64,000 nucleotides of DNA. Source: Sulfurovum xiamenensis. Its GTDB lineage: Bacteria > Campylobacterota > Campylobacteria > Campylobacterales > Sulfurovaceae. The stretch is from positions 434,001 to 498,000 of the forward strand of contig NZ_JAQIBC010000001.1 in assembly GCF_030347995.1 (NCBI RefSeq). Reading direction: 5' to 3'. The notes beneath the pieces are model-generated. The model was not told where the DNA came from, searched no databases, and saw only the letters and a program-made list of their open reading frames with translations. Shown in pieces: positions 17,988 to 24,634 of this stretch. The position numbers and the translations under genes were made by a program. Numbering within the stretch: position 1 is the first letter of the stretch; each line of letters opens with the position of its first letter.

Positions 17988-18512
17988 TTAAGGACATCCC
18001 CTTGTGGGTCTGTGTATCCATACATAGTCCGGGTCATCCTCTACTTTGGAGAAATAGAGTTCTCCTGACTCTCTCCACGGATCTATGATGATCCCCTCTT
18101 TGATTTTTCCGCCTTTGTCTACCACCACCAGGGCATTATGTTCAAAAAAGTATTCTCCCACATTTGCACCTACTAAATGAAACTCAAAATCAGGATAGTG
18201 CTTCTTGGATAAATAGAGATACAAAGCATCACTCCAATGGTAACAAAGTCCTTTTTCACGTACACCCACAGTCACTAAAAAATTGTGAAACTGTGGAGGA
18301 TAGGTCATTTCAAACGCTTCTGTCAGTTGTCTAGTTTTATGAAAAATATCTTTGGAGAGCTGTATCGCTTCACTTTGTGGGATAGTGCTGTCCATTGACT
18401 GAAAAAGCAGTGAGAGTTCTCTGATCTTGTTTTGTGATACTGTAGGGACAGTCACTGCACACCCTGCTAAAAAAAGAAAAAGGATGAGGAATTTAAAAGA
18501 GTATCTGTGCAT
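17988..18512 (-). CDS. Lipoprotein with possible transglutaminase/papain-like fold
   Basis: A 174-residue protein with a lipoprotein signal, lipobox LAGC at about 15-18, so probably membrane-anchored in the envelope. The mature part contains GLCYHWSDALYLYL, then FEHNALVVV, then IIIDPWRESG. A Cys, a His and an Asp in this order and spacing, with the DPW motif, are what transglutaminase-like cysteine peptidases show. This is an inference from motif order, not a recognised family. It is the last gene of the pqqD-rsmG operon and overlaps the rhomboid gene by 20 bases. Confidence 0.75.
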   Translation of the reverse strand: MHRYSFKFLILFLFLAGCAVTVPTVSQNKIRELSLLFQSMDSTIPQSEAIQLSKDIFHKTRQLTEAFEMTYPPQFHNFLVTVGVREKGLCYHWSDALYLYLSKKHYPDFEFHLVGANVGEYFFEHNALVVVDKGGKIKEGIIIDPWRESGELYFSKVEDDPDYVWIHRPTRGCP

Positions 18513-19182
18513 AGTGATCTGGAAGATAAGAAATAATAGCTAAGATGAGTAGTACCATGGTACTACTATAAACCCATATCCATTTTGGATCTTTTGAAAG
18601 TACAAAACCACCTATAAATCCTACGATCAGTCCTCCGATATGTGCACTCACATCTATGGAAGGGATAGAAAATCCTATCACAAGGTTGATCGCGATGATG
18701 ATACTAAAGTCTTTCATAAATGCTTTGGTATGTGAAGCTATCTTTTCTCTATGTGCCAGAAAAAATCCTGCCAATGCACCAAAAACACCAAAGATCGCAC
18801 CAGATGCACCCACACCTACAGAGACGGGGTGTATATACAAAGAGACAAGTCCACCAATGATCCCAGAGAAGAAGTAGATGCTTAGGTATGACTTTGTATC
18901 AAAATACATCTCTGCACCACGGCCTACAAGATACAAAGAGAACATATTCATCAGAAGATGGGTCATACCGCCATGCAGGAACATGGCAGTCAACAGCCTC
19001 CACCACTCACCTTTAAGCACAGTCAATGGACCAAACAGTGCACCCATATCTACAAGCACCTGCATATCCATATCACTCAGACTCTGGCTTAATAGTGCAG
19101 AGAAAAGATAGACTACGCTACTGGATGCCAGCAGTATATAGGTAAGTCTGTAACGTTGGATATCACCCTTCATAGATAGCAT
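18493..19182 (-). CDS. Rhomboid-family intramembrane serine protease
   Basis: A 229-residue inner-membrane protein with six or so membrane segments. Rhomboid hallmarks are present: HLLMNMFSLYLVG in the second segment, the catalytic serine in GVGASGAIFGVFGAL (GASG motif), and the catalytic histidine in DVSAHIGGLIVGFIGG. It cleaves transmembrane segments of unknown partners. ATG at 19182 or the fourth-codon ATG at 19173 may be used; both overlap the upstream gene and neither has a good ribosome site, suggesting coupling. Confidence 0.92.
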   Translation of the reverse strand: MLSMKGDIQRYRLTYILLASSSVVYLFSALLSQSLSDMDMQVLVDMGALFGPLTVLKGEWWRLLTAMFLHGGMTHLLMNMFSLYLVGRGAEMYFDTKSYLSIYFFSGIIGGLVSLYIHPVSVGVGASGAIFGVFGALAGFFLAHREKIASHTKAFMKDFSIIIAINLVIGFSIPSIDVSAHIGGLIVGFIGGFVLSKDPKWIWVYSSTMVLLILAIISYLPDHYAQILF

Positions 19183-19549
19183 CTGCGAAGATCACGCCAT
19201 CCACACCACCTCTGGCAATCTTGCTGATCTCTTTTTCACTATGAATGAGCACAAGAATACGGGTATCAAAAAGATACTCATTCGCTATAGGCTGGATCAT
19301 CAATGCATCATCTTCTTCACAGATAATATATTTTGCCCCTAAAGCATTCGCAAACAGTGCATCTTCCAAATTATTGGCTACGACTGCAAAAGGTACATTG
19401 TTTTCTTGACAATGTACAGCATAGGTATGAGAGTCAACTAAAGGTTCCAGTAAAATGATATCATCAGCCTGACTCTTCTCAATACCTTTGATAGAAAAAA
19501 CTTTAAAAAAACGATTACTTTTTATCCATGGGTGTCCAATAATGATCAT
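19163..19549 (-). CDS. Conserved-type hypothetical protein (128 aa)
   Basis: I do not recognise this family with confidence. The protein is soluble, alternates short beta strands and helices (DDIILLEPL; VPFAVVANNLEDALFANALGAKYIICEE; TRILVLIHSEKEI; GVDGVIFADAI), and looks like a small Rossmann-like or barrel fragment. ATG at 19549 follows AAGGAATACAC. It is inside the rsmG operon, 18 bases after the Zn-ribbon gene and overlapping the rhomboid gene. Confidence 0.78.
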   Translation of the reverse strand: MIIIGHPWIKSNRFFKVFSIKGIEKSQADDIILLEPLVDSHTYAVHCQENNVPFAVVANNLEDALFANALGAKYIICEEDDALMIQPIANEYLFDTRILVLIHSEKEISKIARGGVDGVIFADAIYEG

Positions 19550-19567
19550 GTGTATTCCTTTATAGTT

Positions 19568-19780
19568 TTATGGTGTACATTCTGGAGAACAGTAATACTT
19601 ACCGCTTACAATGATACTCTCTTTCACTGTCACATAGGTATGGCATGTTGCACATTCCACAAGTGTATCATCATCCAACTTTTTATCATGTGGGCTTTTC
19701 CCAAATGTCGGAAGTTTTCCGCCAAAAAACTTGTAGATAAGCACAGCGGCAATAGCAAAAATAAGTAGTTTTAAGATCAT
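19568..19780 (-). CDS. PP0621-type small membrane protein with zinc-binding cysteines
   Basis: A 70-residue protein with one N-terminal membrane segment ([18 protein letters not shown]) and a C-terminal domain with ECATCHTYV followed by YYCSPEC. The four cysteines (CxxC and CxxxC) probably bind zinc. This layout fits the PP0621 family of unknown function. Its start overlaps the rsmG stop by 4 bases. Confidence 0.78.
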   Translation of the reverse strand: MILKLLIFAIAAVLIYKFFGGKLPTFGKSPHDKKLDDDTLVECATCHTYVTVKESIIVSGKYYCSPECTP

Positions 19781-20367
19781 TCTTCAGTCTTTATATAGAG
19801 GTAATTTCGTTGATTTTTTTGTACTATATCATATCTTAGCTGATGTTGTACATCTTCTATCTCATCAAATACACGTGACCCTTTATAAAAGAGATACTCA
19901 GTGTGTGTATCACTGACCTTAGAGGTCAGATCTAAAAGCAGTTTTGTATTGGTCACTGCACGAGAACTGATCATATCAAACGCATCATGCTCCACGCTTT
20001 CAACCCGCTTGGCTTCTACAGTGACATTAGAAAGTCCCAGGTCTATGGCAGCATACTTTAAAAAAGAGACACGCTTCTTAAGAGGCTCGGAAAGTACTAC
20101 CTTGGTATCGGGCTGTGCTATCGCAAGTACAAGCCCAGGAAATCCTGCACCAGTTCCTACATCTAACAGTGTTTTTGGTTTTTTGATAAAAGTCAAAGGG
20201 TAGAGTGAATCCACGATATTCACATAGATGGCATCGACGCTTTTAGCTCCCGTAAGATTATGGATCTGGTTCCATTCATTCAAAAGTGAAGCAAAACGCT
20301 CTAGCTTTACGATGATCTCACTTGACAGTAGGATCCCTTCTTTATCTAAGTGTTGTGACAGATTCAA
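19777..20367 (-). CDS. rsmG: 16S rRNA (guanine-527-N7)-methyltransferase
   Basis: A 196-residue SAM-dependent methyltransferase (GidB family) that methylates G527 of 16S rRNA. Typical motifs are [19 protein letters not shown], the SAM motif [17 protein letters not shown] and MISSRAVT. It overlaps the pqqD-like gene by 4 bases and the next gene by 4 bases. In C. jejuni rsmG stands next to ribA; here the lasso cluster separates them. Confidence 0.94.
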   Translation of the reverse strand: MNLSQHLDKEGILLSSEIIVKLERFASLLNEWNQIHNLTGAKSVDAIYVNIVDSLYPLTFIKKPKTLLDVGTGAGFPGLVLAIAQPDTKVVLSEPLKKRVSFLKYAAIDLGLSNVTVEAKRVESVEHDAFDMISSRAVTNTKLLLDLTSKVSDTHTEYLFYKGSRVFDEIEDVQHQLRYDIVQKNQRNYLYIKTEE

Positions 20368-20642
20368 TTTGGTGTTACCTCTATCAACCCACTCACTAGT
20401 AGCTTATTCACAAAATCAGAAAGATCTTTTTCCAATACTTCTTCTTCCACATCGTACTGTTCCAACATAGCATTAAACACCTCTTGCAGAGTTCCATACT
20501 CCTGCATCGCCTGCCAAATAGCCGTACCTACTTCATCCAACCCGAAGTAGTTTTCACTCTCCATATCCAAAAGTACCATTTCACCGTCGACTTTTTGTGC
20601 GAAAACCGTCTCTACAAATATCACTGTTTGATTGAGGTTCAT
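20364..20642 (-). CDS. PqqD-like RiPP recognition protein, candidate lasso B1
   Basis: A 92-residue PqqD-fold protein: an N-terminal beta sheet ([30 protein letters not shown]) and helices ending [20 protein letters not shown], the layout of RiPP recognition elements. In lasso pathways a stand-alone PqqD protein (B1) binds the precursor leader through its YxxP motif and hands it to protease B2. The lasso operon at 22.6-29.6 kb has B2 but no B1, so this is the best candidate. It is first in the rsmG operon, on the same strand as the lasso operon but beyond the S8 protease gene. A general PqqD-like housekeeping role is the alternative. Confidence 0.82.
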   Translation of the reverse strand: MNLNQTVIFVETVFAQKVDGEMVLLDMESENYFGLDEVGTAIWQAMQEYGTLQEVFNAMLEQYDVEEEVLEKDLSDFVNKLLVSGLIEVTPN

Positions 20643-20887
20643 GTTATTTCTCTTATTTTTGATAAATTATAGCATTTATTTGAGTATAGGAGTATAAGTG
20701 TACTCACATAGATAGGTTAAAATTTAGCTTTTTGTATTGAACTTTCCACATTTAGATGATTTCTCATAAAAAATAATGCTAGATTCATGTATATCATAAA
20801 TATAATTTAAGATTTTAAGAGTCATTTAATCGGAAATATACAATAATTTGTAATGTTTATATAAAAACTAGCTCTTTTTAAATATTA
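20643..20887. other. AT-rich intergenic region between pqqD-like gene and riboswitches
   Basis: No gene is seen in these 245 bases. On the minus strand a TATAAT-like box (GCTATAATTT) lies about 25 bases before the pqqD-like start and probably drives that operon. On the plus strand TATAAA at 20860-20865 is a possible -10 for the transcript carrying the tandem riboswitches. Composition is much more AT-rich than the flanking rsmG operon. Confidence 0.4.
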
Positions 20888-20966
20888 TTTTGTTGTGCCA
20901 AACTGGTTGTGAAGCAAGGACGGACAGCAATGGGTCTTACACTGTAAAGATCGCCAGGTTACCAAA
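20888..20966 (+). ncRNA. Cyclic di-GMP-I (GEMM-I) riboswitch, first of a tandem pair
   Basis: The stretch has the order of conserved blocks of the GEMM-I aptamer: GTGCCAAAC, a stem capped by a GNRA-type GTGA loop (GGTTGTGAAGC), GGACGGACAGC, ATGGGTCTT pairing with AAGATC, and the closing GCCAGGTTACC. One mismatch is present in the GNRA stem and the CAAAGCC block is altered to ACAGCA, so this copy is the more degenerate. It lies on the plus strand 328 bases before the S8 protease start. The base before the CC pair is G, the state expected for c-di-GMP rather than cGAMP (inference). Confidence 0.82.
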
Positions 20967-21035
20967 TACATATCTATGTATTCCCTCTTACTTATCCTTT
21001 ATTTTATCTCTATCAAATTTTATTTAATTCAATAT

Positions 21036-21118
21036 TATTTTGGTGTGCCAAACTTGTTGTGAAGCAAGGACGGAAAGCCATGGGTCTTATACTATAAGAT
21101 CGCCAGGTTGCCTAAATA
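21036..21118 (+). ncRNA. Cyclic di-GMP-I (GEMM-I) riboswitch, second of a tandem pair
   Basis: A near-copy of the upstream element, about 150 bases downstream of it: GTGCCAAAC, a six-pair stem CTTGTT-GTGA-AGCAAG with a GNRA loop, GGACGGAAAGCC, ATGGGTCTT pairing with AAGATC, then GCCAGGTTGCC. The closing stem ATTTTGG with CCTAAAT is plausible. About 175 bases follow before the S8 protease ATG. A CTATAAT/ATTATAG pair in that leader overlaps the Shine-Dalgarno TAGGAG and may form the expression platform (inference). Confidence 0.87.
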
Positions 21119-21250
21119 AATTATATTATTTTTAACAGAACATAAAATATGATTATTGTTTTTTGGGAGAAAGTTATACATTTTTAGACTTTCTTTACAT
21201 TCATTTGTTATGATTCCCCGCCAAATCAAATAGAAATGATAGTAAAACTA

Positions 21251-21287
21251 TAATTTGATGTTGAAAATAATTTATTATTATAGGAGA
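21251..21287 (+). promoter_or_regulatory. Possible ribosome-site-sequestering hairpin before the S8 protease
   Basis: CTATAAT near 21248-21254 and ATTATAG near 21276-21283 are perfect 7-base complements. The second arm runs into TAGGAG, the Shine-Dalgarno of the S8 gene 6-10 bases before its ATG at 21294. Opening or closing this stem could transmit the riboswitch state to translation. The role is inferred; only the complementarity is seen. Confidence 0.35.
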
Positions 21288-21293
21288 TATAAT

Positions 21294-22433
21294 ATGCGAA
21301 ACAATAAATTCTTTAACCTTTATGCCATCCTTTTGTCTATATTGACTTTTACCTCGGCAATGTTTGCATCACCTGGAGAAACACCACGTAAAATCATCGT
21401 TTTCCAAAAAAGTTTCTCGAATAAAGCTGCGCAAGTAGACTTAATAAAAAAAACCGGTGCGATACCCATCAAACCGCTGAAGATCATCAACGGTATGGCA
21501 GTCTATCTTCCGGAGCAGGCACAAAGTGCACTTGAAGAGCATTTAGGTGCAGAAATCGTACGTATCGATGAGGATATTATAGTGCATGGAACTGCTCCGG
21601 GTGGAGGAGAACAACCACTGCAAGAGCTTCCGTGGGGCATTGACAGGATCGAAGCAGATATCGCCTGGGGAGACTCCAACGGTACTATGGTCAATGTTGC
21701 CATCCTCGATACCGGAGCTAATCTCGATCACTTGGACCTGATCGACAATATCAAAGGAAACTATAATGCCATCAGTTCAAGAAAAAGCGCTGCAGACGAT
21801 CATGGCCACGGGACACATGTCACAGGTATCATCGGGGCAGTGAATAATGCTATAGGTGTTGTCGGTGTGGGTCCACAGGTAAATCTTTATCCTGTCAAAG
21901 TTCTTGACCGTAAGAACGAAGGATTTTTGTCTGATATTGTTGACGGGATGCAATGGTGTATCGACAATAATATGCAAGTGATCAATATGAGCTTTGGTTC
22001 TCTTGCTACAAACCAGGCATATCACGATGCATTCATCGCTGTCCATAATGCAGGTATTGTACAGGTCGCAGCTGCTGGAAATACCGGTGGTGCTATTCTC
22101 TACCCGGCAAAATATCCTGAAACAATCGCTGTCTCATCCGTCGACTTGGCAGATCAGCTGGCTGCAAGTTCAGCAAGAGGTGCAGAGATCGATCTTGCTG
22201 CACCTGGCGTAGGAATTAATTCTACTGCAATCGATGGATTATATACAACGATGAGTGGAACCAGTATGGCAGCACCTCATGTTACAGGAGCAGTTGCATT
22301 GTTGCTCGCTACAGATGGAACACTGACACCAAGTGAAGTCAAGGTAAAACTGAAAAATACAGCTGAAGATTTGGGATTACCTACTATAGAACAGGGAGCA
22401 GGTCTCATTCGTGCGGATCTAGCGATCCAATAG
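21294..22433 (+). CDS. Secreted subtilisin-like (S8) serine protease
   Basis: A 379-residue protein with a signal peptide (about 1-24, ending TSAMFA), an I9-like propeptide region (about 33-98, RKIIVFQKSF to IDEDIIVHG) and a complete subtilase domain. The catalytic triad is Asp139 in VAILDTG, His172 in DHGHGTHVTG and Ser324 in SGTSMAAPH, with Asn263 as oxyanion residue. It ends soon after the domain, so no anchor or secretion domain follows; export is probably by Sec to periplasm or outside. ATG 21294 follows TAGGAGATATAAT. It is divergent from the pqqD-like gene, convergent with the lasso operon, and preceded by two c-di-GMP riboswitches, which ties it to the island. Whether it acts on lasso peptides, matrix proteins or competitors is unknown. 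Confidence 0.93.
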   Translation: MRNNKFFNLYAILLSILTFTSAMFASPGETPRKIIVFQKSFSNKAAQVDLIKKTGAIPIKPLKIINGMAVYLPEQAQSALEEHLGAEIVRIDEDIIVHGTAPGGGEQPLQELPWGIDRIEADIAWGDSNGTMVNVAILDTGANLDHLDLIDNIKGNYNAISSRKSAADDHGHGTHVTGIIGAVNNAIGVVGVGPQVNLYPVKVLDRKNEGFLSDIVDGMQWCIDNNMQVINMSFGSLATNQAYHDAFIAVHNAGIVQVAAAGNTGGAILYPAKYPETIAVSSVDLADQLAASSARGAEIDLAAPGVGINSTAIDGLYTTMSGTSMAAPHVTGAVALLLATDGTLTPSEVKVKLKNTAEDLGLPTIEQGAGLIRADLAIQ

Positions 22434-22442
22434 ATATATTAC

Positions 22443-22474
22443 AAGTGTTGAGAAGTATTTTCTTTTCAACATTT
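22443..22474 (+). terminator. Hairpin after the S8 protease gene
   Basis: A 12-bp stem (AAGTGTTGAGAA with TTTTCAACATTT, two G-U pairs) with an 8-base loop starts 9 bases after the S8 stop. The 3' arm is U-rich but no long U tract follows. It probably ends S8 transcription and faces the lasso operon end. Confidence 0.55.
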
Positions 22475-22520
22475 GTATAAAATGCAAAATATATGACTGC
22501 TTTTAATGATTAGGCAATTC

Positions 22521-22537
22521 TTAACATTCTATGTTAA
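22521..22537 (-). terminator. Hairpin after lasso precursor A2
   Basis: A perfect 7-bp inverted repeat TTAACAT-aga-ATGTTAA (read on the minus strand) lies 19 bases beyond the A2 stop. There is no T-run on the minus strand. It may stabilise or end the lasso operon mRNA. Confidence 0.4.
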
Positions 22538-22556
22538 TGGTGGAGAAGGTGATATC

Positions 22557-22715
22557 CTATGAAACTTGTCCTACGGATTTAGGTGACCCATCCGGATGGC
22601 CATTATTTTCATTATTACTTCCTATCCCGCCCAATGTTTTATTGACCTGTAATTTATTGATGGTAGGCTTGTTCCATCTCTTACAAACTCTATTGAGTTC
22701 TGAATTTTTCAACAT
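22557..22715 (-). CDS. Lasso peptide precursor A2
   Basis: A 52-residue precursor found by translating the gap after cyclase C2. The leader (1-28) contains WNKPTI (Trp14, Pro17, Ile19), an aromatic-x-x-P motif as bound by B1 proteins, and Thr27 at leader position -2. The core (29-52) begins Gly-Gly-Ile-Gly and has Glu36 at core position 8, the right place for an 8-residue macrolactam with Gly1; the tail contains HPDGSPKSVGQVS and ends in Ser. ATG at 22713-22715 overlaps the C2 stop by 7 bases and has AAAAGG 8 bases upstream. No Cys is in the core, so a disulphide-free lasso is expected. That it is a lasso precursor is inferred from motif and position. Confidence 0.82.
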   Translation of the reverse strand: MLKNSELNRVCKRWNKPTINKLQVNKTLGGIGSNNENNGHPDGSPKSVGQVS

Positions 22716-24601
22716 TTTTTATACCTTTTGTATGCTTCAATAGCTAATATCAAATTTGTAATTGCGGTAATTGTACCATAATCTGATTTAGATAAACTGT
22801 CTTTAAGGGAAAATTCAGCGATGTCATGAAAAATGGAATTTAACTTAAAATATTCATTTTTCTTATCTTTAATACTATAGTATTGCATCCATTTAGTTTG
22901 GGCTTTCTGAGATATTTCCATATATTTTTCCACTCTTTTGGGCTCATATTTTGTGTTTGACCAGATCATTTCATCTGGTAACAATCCATCAATAGCCTGT
23001 CTAAATAAAAATCTGCTTCTACCTTCTTGACGAAACATTTCTTCTGGTACACCAAGAGCAAATTCAACGATCCGTTTGTCAAGCAACGGATAACGATATT
23101 CTATTTTATGTGAGACCCCTGATGTATTCCAGGACTCAATTCTAGTTTGAATCAAACCATCATAAAGCGCATTCAACATATTGTTTCGTACTCCAACGGA
23201 CATTAACAGTTTATAGTTAGGACCCAAAGCTTTAATTGATTTTTTCATAGACGGTTTAATATAATTTAATATCCTGTTAAACCTGCAGTAGGATCCACTA
23301 TATATACGGTAAAGCCAATCAGGCATAGAAGGCAGTATCACTTCTTGGTAAAACCTTTTAATAAAACCTAAAACCGGATATCTTGATCTCAATCCTTCTA
23401 CACGTAATGCGTTATACGCTCTTTTAAATTCTCCCCTCCAAAAAAACCCTGCGATATATCCATAGCTGTTATTTGAAATGAATTCATCACCACCGGTTCC
23501 AGATAAAATCACCCTAATATTCTTTTTGTTTACATATTTCTGTATTTGATGTTCATACCAGAAAGCTATGCTATCACCTTGTGTTATATCAACTGTTTGG
23601 TACAATTCAAAAATGTCTTCTTCTGACAGATCAATAGCCTGATGTTCAATATGTTCAAGTGAAGCAATCTTCTTGGAATTCCCCCATTCAAAATAATCCA
23701 TATCTGTATCTTCATTTAAGACAGGGGTCCAATTGAATCCAGTCAGCTTATAGCCATTTTTACCCAGTTGTCTTGCTGCCAATACAGCTATTGAAGATGA
23801 GTCAATACCCCCACTTAAGTGCGAAGCAATTGGATAAATAGAACGAACTCTCACATTTACTGCCATCTCCAATAGCTCTTTTGCACGATCTATGTATTCA
23901 TCTAAGCTGTTATAGTGAATTTTAGGACATTCTTCTGCTTTCCAATAGGTATCTTCTTTGTTCTCATCTACCATAATCGTAATACTTGTTGCAGCGTGTA
24001 ACTTGTATATATTTTTATAAAAAGTCATATCTAAATCTGATAATAAACCAAACTTCAAATAATGAGCCATTGCATCATCATTGAGTACCTTTTTAATATC
24101 AAAATGGGACAAAATAACTTTAATTTCATTTGAAAAAATAAACTTATTATCATCCACATAATAATAAAATGGTTTTATACCTATATGATCTCTGGCACAA
24201 AACATCTGCTGCTTTTTTTCATCCCATATCGCAAAAGCAAAATCACCCAACAGATACTTTGGACACGCTTCACCCCATTTCTCATAGGCAGAAAGAATAA
24301 AATCACTGTCCGTTATCTGATCTATCGGACTATCTGTCATTTCAAGCTTCTCTGCCAACTCTTCACGGTTATCCAGACGGGCATCCATAGTAATGATTTG
24401 GGATTTTTTTCTATTTGGAAGATGTTCCAGTTTTGATTCGGGAGTGTTCCATAGCATAGTATGACCAAGTGCTACCGGACCATCTACCCATGTCCCTCTC
24501 TCATCTGGTTTCCAGTAGGACATAGCCTCAAGCATGGTATCAACGATCTTTTTATCTACAGATCTACCATTACGGTTAAAGATACCAAAAATACCACTCA
24601 C
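22709..24601 (-). CDS. Asparagine-synthetase-like lasso cyclase C2
   Basis: A 630-residue protein of the AsnB/McjC family. The N-terminal class-II amidotransferase-like domain is complete in outline (RLDNREEL, YEKWGEACPKYLLGDFAFAIWDE, CARDHIGIKPFYYY), but the N-terminus reads Met-Ser-Gly where true AsnB has Met-Cys-Gly, so the glutaminase nucleophile is missing. The synthetase domain has the PP-loop SGGIDSSS at 263-270. In lasso pathways such a protein adenylates the Asp/Glu side chain and forms the macrolactam. It follows C1 by 33 bases and overlaps A2. Pairing C2 with A2 is an inference from adjacency. Confidence 0.9.
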   Translation of the reverse strand: MSGIFGIFNRNGRSVDKKIVDTMLEAMSYWKPDERGTWVDGPVALGHTMLWNTPESKLEHLPNRKKSQIITMDARLDNREELAEKLEMTDSPIDQITDSDFILSAYEKWGEACPKYLLGDFAFAIWDEKKQQMFCARDHIGIKPFYYYVDDNKFIFSNEIKVILSHFDIKKVLNDDAMAHYLKFGLLSDLDMTFYKNIYKLHAATSITIMVDENKEDTYWKAEECPKIHYNSLDEYIDRAKELLEMAVNVRVRSIYPIASHLSGGIDSSSIAVLAARQLGKNGYKLTGFNWTPVLNEDTDMDYFEWGNSKKIASLEHIEHQAIDLSEEDIFELYQTVDITQGDSIAFWYEHQIQKYVNKKNIRVILSGTGGDEFISNNSYGYIAGFFWRGEFKRAYNALRVEGLRSRYPVLGFIKRFYQEVILPSMPDWLYRIYSGSYCRFNRILNYIKPSMKKSIKALGPNYKLLMSVGVRNNMLNALYDGLIQTRIESWNTSGVSHKIEYRYPLLDKRIVEFALGVPEEMFRQEGRSRFLFRQAIDGLLPDEMIWSNTKYEPKRVEKYMEISQKAQTKWMQYYSIKDKKNEYFKLNSIFHDIAEFSLKDSLSKSDYGTITAITNLILAIEAYKRYKKC

Positions 24602-24634
24602 ATGTGTCCCTTTGTTAGTTTTCTATCATAGATA

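Noticed and set aside
20888..21118. Repeated blocks considered as a CRISPR array or insertion-sequence ends
   Set aside because: Only two units, about 150 bases apart, with internal pairing that matches GEMM-I; a third diverged copy is on the other strand before the ABC gene.
22531..22743. Plus-strand 70-residue open frame after the S8 gene
   Set aside because: It is antisense to precursor A2 and the end of C2, has no ribosome site, and the minus-strand reading carries clear lasso motifs.
22709..24601. Plain asparagine synthetase (asnB)
   Set aside because: The N-terminal Cys needed for glutamine hydrolysis is Ser, and the gene is linked to a second AsnB-like gene, B2, kinase and lasso precursors.
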